The notes beneath the pieces are model-generated. The model was not told the DNA's origin. It was given only the letters and a program-made list of their open reading frames with translations, and did not search any database. From Flaccisagitta enflata (taxonomy: Eukaryota > Chaetognatha > Sagittoidea > Aphragmophora), in NCBI GenBank assembly GCA_965153355.1, contig OZ231128.1, forward strand, positions 7,812,001-7,876,000: 64,000 bases of DNA, written 5' to 3'. Both the position numbers and the translations under genes were made by a program. Shown one piece after another: positions 30,430 through 41,544 of this stretch (position 1 is the first letter of the stretch; the number at the start of each line of letters is the position of its first letter).

Positions 30430-31256
30430 ACATACTCTGATGATTATAATCCTACTGATTCAGTTCACCTTTTGAAGAATTCAGTAATTTTTTGATGTCT
30501 CAATCTGTAAAATTCATTTTTTTCCCTTCCTTTTCATGATTCATATCATACTCATTACTCCATGTTTTGTCACACATCCCAACCACCGATGGTTGTCCCA
30601 CTCTGACTAATTCTCTTTGGCTTTTCTCAAGATTTTGGTCATTTTTAGTTGCGGACACGCAACTCTATAAGAGGCTTTGTCCGTCCGTCCGTCGGTCGGT
30701 TGGTCGGTCGGTCCGTAGAGGTGATCGAGTTGAAAAGCGGGAAAACGCGCATTTCCGCCCCTGCCCACCCGTCCGCAACTGGTGGCCGTGTATCCGGCCT
30801 TGTAAAATCCCGTTTTACATTGCGGCTCCTGACTGATGTCGAACTTTGTCTTATTCTTTTCATCTCTTTATAGGTAATTTTTTTGCTAGTTTTGCATCGC
30901 GTTTTCTTATTCTTGTCGAAGTTCGTCTTCTTCTCATTATCTCTACTAGGATTCTGGTCATTTTTACAGCTCATCTTACATCGTCTTCTGATGGCTGCCT
31001 AACTCTGATTATCCTCAATATAATTTTTATTCATTATTCAGGATTTTGGTCATTTTTACAGTTCATAATACATCGTGTCTTCTGATGGATGTTGAATAGA
31101 AGAATTTCGAACTGAGACAAATTGATTTTCCTAATCTCTTTTCAGGATTTTGGTCATTTTTATGGTTCATCAATCATCATACATCGCGTCTTCTGATGGA
31201 GGTCGCACAGAGGGATATCGAACTGAGACTAGTTCATTTTCCTAATCTCTTTTCAG
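30430..31256 (+). pseudogene. Tandem array of decayed UPB1 exon starts, right arm
   Basis: Copies of [pyrimidine tract-AG-GATTTTGGTCATTTTTA..TACATCGCGTC..GATGGATGTCGAAC] begin near 30631, 30872, 30950, 31042 and 31145. The intact exon follows at 31257. Spacing between the last four is about 92, 103 and 112 bp. Each decoy keeps a usable-looking acceptor (TTTTCAG, ATTCAG, TACTAG) but is interrupted or truncated before the PGLSRV segment. An element A insertion (30647-30803) sits in the first copy. Confidence 0.8.
30647..30803 (-). mobile_element. Element A copy (TT subtype), right-arm specific
   Basis: On the minus strand: ACAAGGCCGGATACACGG head, AGTTGCGGAC, GGGTGGGCAGGGGCGG, (GGAC/CGAC)n, tail AGTTGCG-TGTC-CGCAACT then AAAAA. 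The left arm at about 6250-6270 has the same flanks without it (GGGCTTCAAAAATGACC), so the boundaries are set by a filled/empty pair. No long target duplication is evident. Confidence 0.85.
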
Positions 31257-31379
31257 GATTTTGGTCATTTTTACGGCTCCTCTTACATTGCGTCTCCTGA
31301 TGGATGTCGAACTCCTGGATTATCGAGGGTAAAAGATGGAATCATCATCGCTGAAATCGACCTCAATCTTTGCAGACAG
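31257..31379 (+). CDS. UPB1: Beta-ureidopropionase penultimate exon
   Basis: Beta-ureidopropionase (beta-alanine synthase, nitrilase superfamily) hydrolyses N-carbamoyl-beta-alanine to beta-alanine, CO2 and ammonia in the last step of reductive pyrimidine catabolism, in the cytosol. The 41 codons encode [28 protein letters not shown] and [10 protein letters not shown], which match the C-terminal domain of eukaryotic UPB1. The exon is flanked by CTTTTCAG and CAG/GTGAAA splice sites; the junction is phase 0 and joins VKDKWGF at 33120. The catalytic Glu-Lys-Cys triad lies in upstream exons that I could not find. The intron of 1740 bp holds element A and B remnants and a long (TC)n. The left-arm twin at 5693-5815 differs by 11 silent sites and one Lys/Arg change. 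Confidence 0.93.
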
Positions 31380-31590
31380 GTGAAATTATTTGGGAATTTC
31401 GTTTATTTGCAGGGGAAGCGTTTGTTGCTGAGAATGAAACTATGACACCCTATTTTGTCATCGGCGCGGTGTAGGACAAGGGATATTCAGGACATCCACG
31501 GACGTCCCTGTCTGTCGGGCTGGGAAGTCCGTTGGGCTGAGCATCCAGTAAAAAGATGGAAAAGAAGAAAAGGAAGAAGAGAACAGGTCG

Positions 31591-31837
31591 CCCAAGGGCA
31601 ATACGTGGTCAGCGATACCCGTTGACTTGTTTAGAATAGAAAAAAAGAAAAAAGAATAATAGTCATTGTTTCCTAAGATCTTGCTTGAGCATTAAAAGGC
31701 TTAGTTAAAGGTGCAAAACGTATATCTATACTGGTATATCTATATCTGGCTGTCTGGCATGAAAATGGCCTGAATGTCCCTGGGCTTTTTGCTCCCCTAC
31801 ACCAATGTGTTTTGAAGACCCCGAGGAGCAATACATC
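31591..31837. other. UPB1 intron segment with element B head fragment
   Basis: 31587-31625 is an isolated element B head of the GCCC subtype (AGGTCGCCCAAGGGCAATA, TGGTCAGCGATACCCG). The rest shows nothing recognisable. Confidence 0.6.
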
Positions 31838-32190
31838 TTTTAGTCGCGTGCTACGCGCCTCTTCACTCCGTTTCCGTCCGTTGGTTGGTCACGTTTTTTT
31901 TCTGGCGTTTACGGGAGGCATTGGCATTACTGTTCCTGCCCAGTTGGTTAGCTTTTTGGGCAGCAGTCCCAAAGGGGAAGAAGTCCTGCGGAACACACGA
32001 GACTTATGTTCATCCGTCCGTTCGTCCGTCTGTTCATGTGTTCGTTAGTCCCCTTCCCCATCAGACCACTTGGGCCCCAAAATGGACCTCTCAGACCTCC
32101 AATCAGGCCTCCCGAGCCTCAAATCAGGCCTCTCAAACCTCAAATCAGGCCTCTCAAACCTCAAATCAGGCCTCCCAAGCATGAAATTGT
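31838..32190 (-). mobile_element. Element A remnant with half of an element B
   Basis: 31838-31945: element A tail (AGTCGCG-TGCTA-CGCG) and interior up to TCCTGCCCAG. From 31951, GGGCAGCAGTCCC..AAGAAGTCCTGCGGAACACA opens an element B 3' end, followed by (CCGT)n and five or so AAATCAGGCCTCTCAAACCTC units. The matching second terminal block and head are missing. Confidence 0.65.
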
Positions 32191-32516
32191 AAAGATCGCG
32201 AGATTTGATCAAAATTATCAAAATGAGGTGGCAAGTAATGATGAGAAGGTAGTGGAGGAGGAGGAGCAGGAGGAGGAGTAGGGGAGGAGGAAAAGAATGT
32301 GGATGAGGTGATGAACTGAGACGAGCAGGAAGACGGCGACAGCAGACTGGTATTAACTCAAAGATCGGGCAGACAGGTTTCTGAAAAGGAATGACGTCAA
32401 TTCACAGACAAGAAATTTTAATCTCTCTTTCTCCCTTGACAGAAGCAGTCTCCAATCTCCTTTCTAATCACAGGAGAAAAAAAATTATTGTGTTCATCCA
32501 TTCGTCTGTCCAGTCA

Positions 32517-32713
<197 letters not shown>

Positions 32714-33119
32714 TATTTCTGTTTTTCCGTGGTTTCTAAGAGGAATGATAGTTACCATTGCAATATGAGGCCATTTCTTTAGATTTAAAAGGGATACAAG
32801 TTGTACTTCTTTCATTGTCAAGTCTTCACTTCCTTTTTGTTGGGGGGGGGGGGGTAGAGGGCTTCTACAAATATCATCCCAGGAGAATCTACTTCGTAGT
32901 ACTTTTCCCACACGTAACACGTTTTCCCTTCCTGATATCCAGGTTTTCATAACGCTTCCATTCCACATCGTCAGCTTCGCCATCCGCTTCCATTTCGCAG
33001 CGAATATCCCAGTCACAAACCTTACCTACCTCCTATATACTCCCTTGCGCATTCAAACCCCCGGCGACCACCCCCACCCTCACCCCCAACTCCGGCTCCC
33101 GCTTTGCACTTACATGCAG

Positions 33120-33227
33120 GTGAAGGACAAATGGGGATTTCGGATGACGCAACGACTTCCGCTTTACGCCGAATCTTTGACTGAGGCTGTCAAACCAAAC
33201 TATAAACCCCAAATCATCAAAGAATGA
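33120..33227 (+). CDS. UPB1: Beta-ureidopropionase terminal exon
   Basis: 35 codons plus TGA, preceded by a pyrimidine-rich stretch and TACATGCAG. They encode VKDKWGFRMTQRLPLYAE, then SLTEAVKPNYKPQIIKE. This is the exact C-terminal length of the animal enzyme after the LNLC-Q-Q position, and the protein ends in the typical I-I/V-K-E. The exon lies outside the inverted repeat, so only the right-hand copy has a visible end. AATAAA-like hexamers occur downstream (for example near 33708), but I cannot assign the polyadenylation site. Confidence in identity is high; whether an intact upstream gene exists is not shown here. Confidence 0.93.
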   Translation: MKDKWGFRMTQRLPLYAESLTEAVKPNYKPQIIKE

Positions 33228-33239
33228 AACAAGGCCGAT

Positions 33240-34842
<1,603 letters not shown>

Positions 34843-34975
34843 GAGATAGAGAGACAGAGACAGACAGAGACAGGTAGGGAGACAAAGAGAGAGACAGAGA
34901 CAGAGAGTGACTGGCTCAGATAAAGAGAACGAAGTTTGAGGAGGATGAAATGAAGGCTGACGGACAGATAGAAAA

Positions 34976-35467
34976 CTATTCATCCAAGGATCGCACATGG
35001 TCAGCGGTACCCGATGCCCTGCTGAGTGATCCAGTGAAGAAGTGGAGTGAGAGCAGGGCAGCGGCCCCAAGGGGCCGATGTCCTGTAGAACACAGGGGGA
35101 ATTTCGAGACATCCGTTCGTCCTGAGGGGGCTCTAGATGGCTGATTTATGCCACTGAAGGCATATCTGAGGGTTGGAGGGTATAATTAAGGCTTGGAGAG
35201 CAGATTTGAGGTTTGGCGGGCTGGTTTTAAGCTTGGAGGGCTGATTGAAGGTTTGGAGGGCAGATTTGAGGTCTGGGAGGCAGATTTAGGGCATGGGAGG
35301 GGGGCTGATTTGAAGCCAAGAGGGATGATTTTAGGCCTGGAGGGCTAAATTGAGTCGGGAGGGCTAATGTGAGGCCTTGATGGTCAACGGGGGGGGGGGA
35401 TGGACAGACGGACGGAAGGATGGACGGACGTCTAGAAATTCCCCCCTGTGTCCTACAGCCGCTTCCC
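34976..35467 (+). mobile_element. Element B copy (ATCC subtype)
   Basis: Head ATCC-AA-GGAT, TGGTCAGCGGTACC, GCCCTGCT..AGCAGGGC. Terminal blocks share CCTGTAGAACACAGGGGGAA and TTTCGAGAC/GTCTAGAAAT. GGAGGGCTGATTTGAGG arrays lie inside. The 3' end is CCGCTTCCC then AAAAAGG; its central stem (GGCCCC/GGGGCC) has been deleted. Confidence 0.78.
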
Positions 35468-35870
35468 AAAAAGGAAAGAGCCGGGGTTATGATAGGATGC
35501 CAAAGACATAGAGAACCAGAGGAAGAGAGGAGATGTATTCTTACCACTTAGACTCTTAGACTCTTACTGAAGATATATCTGGAAAGACCTGTTTTACGGT
35601 CGAATCTTATAAATATCATTCAGAGCCTCGGACAGTCTGTTGGATCGTACAATAACATTATCTATCTGTCTGTTTGTTTGCCTGCTTATCTGCTTGACGG
35701 TTTGACAGTGAATCGATGTCCTAGTAGCATAAGGCAAAGCTGCAAAGAACCACCTCGCGGCGCGTTGTCCAGTCCAAATCGCCGATGCAATCCGCGTCAT
35801 CCATGCCTTGTGAGAAGTTGAGAACAAGCCTCTCCCTACCAGATTGTACCTATTTTACCCAAAAAAGTAT
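35468..35870. other. Unique segment without a recognised gene
   Basis: The minus strand has an open frame of about 77 codons over 35594-35827 (..AWMTRIASAIWTGQRAARW..) that I do not recognise; there is no supporting second copy or splice evidence. Confidence 0.4.

Positions 35871-35873
<3 letters not shown>

Positions 35874-35965
<92 letters not shown>
35874..35965. repeat. (CT)n microsatellite
   Basis: A pure CT tract of about 90 bp. Confidence 0.97.
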
Positions 35966-35969
<4 letters not shown>

Positions 35970-36186
35970 CACCGCAGTATATTGCATTTTCTTATTGTTA
36001 TTGTCTTTTGCTTTTCTTTCTTTTTCAAATCTCTTTCACATGATCATTGCGTCTTTTTGTTTATCGTTCTCCATTCCCTCATTTGTGCAAGAGGAAACGC
36101 TGGAGAGGGAAAAGGGGGAGAGTAAGAGGTGGTAAAAGTTAAGAATAAGAATTCAAAGGAGAGGAAAGAGGTGCAGGTGCAGGAAG

Positions 36187-36336
36187 AACAAGGCCGGATA
36201 CACGGCAATCTAGTCGCAGACGGTTGGGCAGGAGCAGTAGTGCGAAAACCGCTCGTAATTCAAAAATGTGACCGACCGACGGACCGACCGACGGACCGAC
36301 CGACGGACCAAGGTGTAGAGTCGCGTGTCCGCGACT
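36187..36336 (+). mobile_element. Element A copy, intact tail
   Basis: ACAAGGCCGGATACACGG, AGTCGCAGAC, GGTTGGGCAGGAGCAG, CCGCTCGTAATTCAAAAATG, a regular (CGACCGACGGAC) array and tail AGTCGCG-TGTC-CGCGACT then AAAAA. One head position (A for G) breaks the otherwise perfect pairing with the tail. Confidence 0.82.
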
Positions 36337-36710
36337 AAAAAGAGAAGGGGAAGGGGAAGAGAAGGAGAAGGAAGACGAAGGGGAGGCAGAGCCACTAGAG
36401 GAGAGTATAGTAGGAGATGGTAGAGGTCGAGGAAAGAAGTCTTAGTATTCAGCGCTTATAACTTATCTTAGTACTTAGTCGAAGAAATTGGTGCAGGGAG
36501 AAGAAGAGAAGGTGGGGAGAGGGAGAATAGTAGGAAAAGGAAAGGGATGACGAAGAGGGGGAAGAGGAAGAGGTGAAAGAGGAAGAGGAAGGGGAGGAAG
36601 AGGATGGGGCGCGTCTCTCTACTTGATATTCTCGTCTCGGAAGCGACCAGGCGGAAAACTCAGATAAATTTGTCAACTTTTTTTTATTTCCTCATTGTGC
36701 TTTCTGTGAA
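36337..36710. other. Purine-rich GGAAGAG low-complexity DNA
   Basis: GAGGAAGAGG-type sequence at 36337-36430 and 36490-36610; no gene recognised. Confidence 0.6.
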
Positions 36711-36712
36711 AA

Positions 36713-36898
36713 TCAAGGCCGGATACGGCCGTAAGTGGTTGAGCAGGAGTGCAAATGCCCTCTTTCTCACTTTGGCACTCTGGCACTTGGGCATAACTAA
36801 CCGACTGCCAGGCAACTGAACAAACGGACACACAAATGGACAGACGGGCCGGCCAAAAGACCGACAAAACCGTTCATAGGGACACTAATTTGCGACGA
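36713..36898 (+). mobile_element. Element A copy, diverged
   Basis: TCAAGGCCGGATACGGCCG..GTGGTTGAGCAGGAGTGC, CAAACGGACACACAAATGG interior and tail TTTGCGACGATAAAAAGG. The sub-terminal pairing is largely lost. Confidence 0.55.
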
Positions 36899-36934
36899 TA
36901 AAAAGGAGAAATGAAAGAAAACGAAAAAAGGAAC

Positions 36935-37490
36935 TAGTCATCCAAGGATCGCACATGGTCAGCGGTACCCGATGCCCTGCTGGATGTGATCCAGTGAAGA
37001 GGTGGAGTGAGAGCAGGGGGGAATTTCGAGACGTCCGTCCTTTCGTCTGTCCTGAGGGGGCATATTTCAGGCTTTATAAGGCTGATTTATGCCACTGTAG
37101 GCATATTTGAGGGCTGGAGGGCAGAATTTAGGCTTGGAGAGCAGATTTGAGGTTTGGAGGGCTGATTGAAGGTCTGGACGGCAGCTTTGAGGTCTGGAGG
37201 GTAGATTTAAGACATGGGGGAGGCTAATCCTAAGCCAAGAGGGCAGATTTGAGGCCTAGAGGACTAAATTGAGGCCTGGGAAGGCTAATTTGAGGCCTAG
37301 GAAGGATAATTTGAGGCCTGGAAGGGCTGATTTGAGGCCTGGAAGGCCTAAATTGAGGCCTGGAAGGGCTGATTTGAGGCCTTGATGGTCAATGGGGGGT
37401 ACGGAAAAACGGAAGGACGGACGGAAGGACGGACGTCTCGAAATTCCCCCCTGTGTTCTACAGGACATCGGCCCTTTGGGGCCGCTGCCC
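36935..37490 (+). mobile_element. Element B copy (ATCC subtype)
   Basis: Head TAGTC-ATCC-AA-GGAT, TGGTCAGCGGTACC, GCCCTGCT. The first terminal block is deleted from its GC-rich part (GAGCAGGGGGGAATTTCGAGACGTCC), while the 3' block is complete (CATCGGCCCTTTGGGGCCGCTGCCC). The interior is a GGAGGGCTGATTTGAGGCCT array. Confidence 0.78.
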
Positions 37491-37536
37491 AAAAAGGGAA
37501 AGAAAGAGGAAGATAGGATGAATAAAAGAAGGAAAC

Positions 37537-38248
37537 AGGTCGCCCAAGGGCAATATGTGGTCAGCGATACCCGTTGCCCTGCTTTGAGTGATTGTGAATT
37601 GGAGGGAGGGGGGAGCAGGGCAGCGGCCCCGAAGGGGACAAAGTCCTGTAGAACACAGGGGGACTTTCGTTCGTCCTGCCTGAGAAAGGGGATGAGTTAA
37701 TATAGAGGGCTGACCGAAGGCCTTCAAGAGCCTAAACTGAGGTCTAAGAAGGTTGATATAAGGCCTAAGAATGCCAATTGGAAGCTTGAGAGGGCTGACT
37801 TGAGGCTTGGGAGAGCTGGATCAAGGCTTTAAATCAGAGGACTGATTTGAAGCCTGAGAGCAATAAATTGAGGCTTAGATTGCTGATTTGAGGCCTGAGA
37901 GGCCTGAGAGGTCTGAAAGGCCAGATTTGAGGCCTGAGAGGTTGAATTTGAGGCCTGAGAGGCCAGATTTGAGGCCTGAGAGGCCAGATTTGAGGCCTGA
38001 GAGGCCAGATTTGAGGCTTGAGAGGCCAGATTTGAGGCCTGAGAGGCCAGATTTGAGGCCTGAGAGGCCAGATTTGAGGCTTGAGAGGCCAGATTTGAGG
38101 CCTGAGAGGCCAGATTTGAGGCCTGAGAGGCCAGATTTGAGGTCTGAGGGGCCTGAGGGGGGGACGAACGAACGAACGAACGAACGAACGGACGAACGAA
38201 AGTCCCCCTGTGTTCTACAGGACTTCGTCCCCTTCGGGGCCGCTGCCC
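37537..38248 (+). mobile_element. Element B copy (GCCC subtype), best-preserved unit
   Basis: Head GTC-GCCC-AA-GGGC, TGGTCAGCGATACCCG, GCCCTGCT..AGCAGGGC. Both terminal blocks carry GAAGGGGAC, CCTGTAGAACACAGGGGGACTTTCG and a CGTTCGTCC start of the tetranucleotide run. 37895-38150 is a clean 21-bp array (GAGGCCTGAGAGGCCAGATTT), about 12 units. (AACG)n follows at 38165-38200. Confidence 0.87.
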
Positions 38249-38276
38249 AAAAAGGAACAATGAAAGAATGAAAGAA

Positions 38277-38279
38277 AAA

Positions 38280-38339
<60 letters not shown>

Positions 38340-38346
38340 AAGAAAG
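38277..38346. repeat. (AAAG)n microsatellite
   Basis: A tetranucleotide tract of about 70 bp between two element B units. Confidence 0.97.
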
Positions 38347-38355
38347 AACAAATGA

Positions 38356-38943
38356 AAGGATCGCACATGGTCAGCGGTACCCGATGCCCTGCTTGGAGTT
38401 ATTAGCTGAAGAAGTGGAGTGAGAGCAGGGCAGCGGCCCCAAAGGGCCGATGTCCTGTAGGACACAGGGGTGAAGTTCCATACGTCCTGAGAAACTCCTG
38501 AGATGGCATATTTGGGGTAATTTTCCGTGATATTCATCGGGAATTTTGCATTTTTTTGTCAATTTTTTGTCAATTTGCCATGTTATTCAATGAGAATTTG
38601 AGGTCTGAGAGGCTGGATTTAGGGCCAAAGAGGCTGGATTTGAGGCCCAAGAGGCTGGATTTGAGGCCCAAGAGACTGGATTTGAGGCCTTAGAGGCTGG
38701 ATTTGAAGCCTGAGAGACTGGATTTGAGGCCTGAGAGGCTGGATTTGAGGCCTGAGAGGCTAGATTTGACGCCTGAAAGGCCAGATTTGAGGCCTGAGAG
38801 GCCAGATATGAGGCCTGAGAGGCTGAATTTGAGGCCTGAGAGGCTTGAGAAGCTTCAGAGGGGGGGGACGTACGTAATGTCAGACGGACGTAATAGTTCA
38901 CCCCTGTGTCCTACAGCACATCGGCCCTTTGGGGCCGCTGCCC
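38356..38943 (+). mobile_element. Element B copy (5' trimmed ATCC subtype)
   Basis: It starts within AAGGATCGCAC; TGGTCAGCGGTACC and GCCCTGCT/AGCAGGGC are intact. The first block reads TCCTGTAGGACACAGGGGTGAA; the 3' block is TTCACCCCTGTGTCCTACAG..GGCCGCTGCCC then AAAAAGG. 38600-38850 is a GAGGCCTGAGAGGCTGGATTT array. Confidence 0.78.
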
Positions 38944-38986
38944 AAAAAGGGTTAAAAACTGAATAACAAAAAAGATGAGAGAAGAT

Positions 38987-39147
38987 GAACAAGGCCGGAT
39001 ACACGGCCATACCAGTTGCGGACGGGTGGGCAGGGGCGGAAATGCGCGTTTTCACACTTTTCGACTCGTGTACACCAACGGACCGACCGACCGACGGATA
39101 GACGGACGGACGGACAAAGGCTCTTATAGAGTTGCGTGTCCGCAACT
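38987..39147 (+). mobile_element. Element A copy (TT subtype), complete
   Basis: ACAAGGCCGGATACACGGCC, head AGTTGCGGACGGGTGGGCAGG, interior GCGCGTTTTCACACTTTTCGAC, (CGACGGAC)n and tail AGTTGCG-TGTC-CGCAACT then AAAAAG. Both head and tail have TT/AA where most copies have TC/GA. It closely resembles the copy at 30647-30803. Confidence 0.85.
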
Positions 39148-39149
39148 AA

Positions 39150-39550
39150 AAAGAGAAAGAAATTAGAAAAGAGGCTGGAAAGATGAGAAAGTAAAAGAAA
39201 TTAGGAAAGAAGCCGGATAGATGTTGTTGATTGCGCGCGTGACTCCTGAGCACAAAAAGCCACCCTGTAATCTGTGGATGCCACGGAAAGTAACCTGTGT
39301 AGGTTTGATCATGTTTCGCTTGCTTTAAGAAATTGAAAAAGCTAGCGTTTAAGAACACAGATACAGACACACTGGAGAAACCGGCACTTGCACAAAGAAC
39401 AAACTCGGATGCAAAGGCCAAAGGGTTGATCTGTATTACACACGCAAACAAAAACATAGTGACATAAATAGTGGCATCATCACATAACTGATAAGTGCAA
39501 GATATGTTTTGGAAATTGCGACAGTAGCAAGCATATGTGTGAGTTCATAG
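39150..39550. other. Unique sequence, no gene recognised
   Basis: An AAGAAATTAG..GAGGCTGGAAAGATGAGAAA direct duplication at 39160-39225; otherwise nothing seen. Confidence 0.5.
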
Positions 39551-39552
39551 TC

Positions 39553-39590
39553 TCTCTCTCTCTCTCTTTCTCTTTCTCTCTTTCTCTTTC

Positions 39591-39646
<56 letters not shown>
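39553..39646. repeat. (CT)n microsatellite with TTTCTC interruptions
   Basis: About 95 bp of CT/TTTCTC. Confidence 0.95.
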
Positions 39647-39648
<2 letters not shown>

Positions 39649-39839
39649 GCTCGCTCACCATGTCTTGATTTATATCACGATTTTGTGTCTCGCACGCCAA
39701 AAGCAGAGGCGAAAACGCGCCTCATTAGGGTACTTTACTTTTTGATGGCCATGTCGACTACTGTAGTTGATGGTTCATGTCACCACTGAAATGTGCATGA
39801 AAATGGCGCGGTGATGGGAAAGGTACTAAGGAGAGAATT

Positions 39840-40121
39840 GAGGGGAAGAAGAAGAAGAAGAAGAAGAAGAAAGAAAGAAGGAGAAATGTTGAAGGAAAAA
39901 AGAAAAAAGAAAAAGAAGAATATTTGGAGAAAGGAAAAGCACAGTAATAAGTTCATCAAATAAAGAAAGAAGAGGAAGAGGAAGAAAAAGAAAAAGAAAA
40001 AGAAGAGAAGAAGAAGAAGAAGAAGAAGAAGAAGAAGAAGAAGAAGAAGAAGAAGAAGAAGAGAGAGTAGAGGGAGGAGAAGAAGAAGAAGAAGAAGAAG
40101 AAGAAGAAGAAGAAGAAGAAG

Positions 40122-40153
<32 letters not shown>

Positions 40154-40445
40154 GAAGACGAAGGAGAAGAAGAAGAAGAAGAAGAAGAAGAAGAAGAAGA
40201 AGAAGAAGAAGAAGAAGAAGAAGAAGAAGAAGAAGAAGAGGAAAAAGAAGAAGACAAAGAAAAAGAGGAAATAGAAGAAGAAGACGAAGAGGGAGAAGAC
40301 AAAGAAGGAGAAGATGAAGAAGGAGAAGACGAGGAAGGAAGAGACGAAGAAGAAGAAGAGGAAGAAGAGACAAAGTAGAAGAAGAAGAAGAAGAAGTAGA
40401 AGACGAAGAGACGAAGATGAAGACCAAGAAGAAGACCAAGAAAAA
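39840..40445. repeat. Long (GAA)n polypurine tract
   Basis: About 600 bp that are almost purely A and G on the + strand, dominated by GAA/GAAGAA runs (40013-40060, 40080-40150, 40163-40240). Poly-Ser and poly-Leu frames on the minus strand are artefacts. Confidence 0.95.
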
Positions 40446-40459
40446 GACGATTAAGAAAA

Positions 40460-40991
40460 TAGTCGCAAAAGCGTTAGATGGTCAGCGGTACCCGTTGCCC
40501 CTAAGTGAGTTTATGAGGGTGTGAGAGGGTTAGAGGGGCAGCGGCCCCGAAGGAGCCGATGACCTATGCTGTTTTTATTTCAGCCTGGAGGCTGGAATCG
40601 GGACCTTGGGATTTGAGCCTCTTGGCTGAGATTTGAGCCTCCAGACTGGAATTTGAGCCTCAAGGTTGGAATTTGAGCCTCAAGGCTGGGATTTGGGCCT
40701 TGAGGCTTGGATTTGGGCCTTGGGGCTGGGATTTGGGCCTTGAGGCTGGGATTTGGGCCTTGAGGCTGGGATTTGGGCCTTGAGGCTGGGATTTAGGCCT
40801 CAAGGCTGGGATTTGGGCCTCGGGGCTGAGATTTTGGCAATGAGGCTTGGATTTGGGTTTCGAGGCTAGGATTTGGGCCTCAAGGCTGGAGGCGGGGGGG
40901 GGGGGACAAAGAAGGAGGAGAAGGAGGAGGAGGAGGAGAAATTTCTCCTGTGTGAAACCATAGGTCATCGGCCCCTTTGGGGCCGCTGCCC
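40460..40991 (+). mobile_element. Element B copy (CGC subtype)
   Basis: TAGTC-GC-AAAA-GCG, TGGTCAGCGGTACCCG, lower stem GCCCCT..AGGGGC. First block GGCCCCGAAGGAGCCGATGACCTATGC, 3' block CATAGGTCATCGGCCCCTTTGGGGCCGCTGCCC then AAAAAC. Interior GGGCCTTGAGGCTGGGATTT array at 40580-40890 plus (GGA)n. Confidence 0.82.
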
Positions 40992-41015
40992 AAAAACAAA
41001 GAAATACGAATAAAC

Positions 41016-41544
41016 AGGTCGCCCAAGGGCTATATGTGGTCAGCGATACCCGTTGCCCTGCTTTGAGTGATTGTGAATTGGAGTGAGGGGAAGCAGGGCA
41101 GCGGCCCCGAAGGGGACGATGTCCTGTAGAACACAGGGGGAATTTTGCTTTTCCTGCCTCAAGAAGTGGATGAGATGCTGACTGAAGGCCTTCAAGAGCC
41201 TTATCTGAGGTCTAAGAAGGCTTATGTAAGGCCTGAGAATGTCAATCGGAAGCTTGAGATAGCTGGCCCTGAGAATTTGGATTTGAGGTCTGAGAGGCCA
41301 GCTTTGAGACCTGAGAGGCTGGATTTGAGGCCTGAGAGGTCATATTTGAGGCCTGAGAGGTCAAATTTGAGGCCTTAGAGGTCAGATTTAAGGCCTGAGA
41401 GGTCAGATTTGAGGCCTGAGAGGTCAAATTTGAGGCCTGAGGGGCCCAATGAGGGGGAGGACGAACAAACAAACGAACGGACAGACGGACGAACAAAAGT
41501 CCCCTGTGTTCTACAGGACATCGTCCCCTTTGGGGCCGCTGCCC
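41016..41544 (+). mobile_element. Element B copy (GCCC subtype)
   Basis: GTC-GCCC-AA-GGGC, TGGTCAGCGATACCCG, GCCCTGCT/AGCAGGGC, terminal blocks with GAAGGGGACGATGTCCTGTAG and its inverse, GAGGCCTGAGAGGTCAGATTT array. It ends GGGGCCGCTGCCC then AAAAAAAG. Confidence 0.82.

Noticed and set aside
37829-38537. Apparent 127-220 codon proteins with LKSGLSG or RPERPDL repeats
   Set aside because: They are translations of the 21-bp array inside element B, open on both strands.
39780-40439. 219-codon poly-Leu/Ser frame
   Set aside because: Translation of the (GAA)n polypurine tract.
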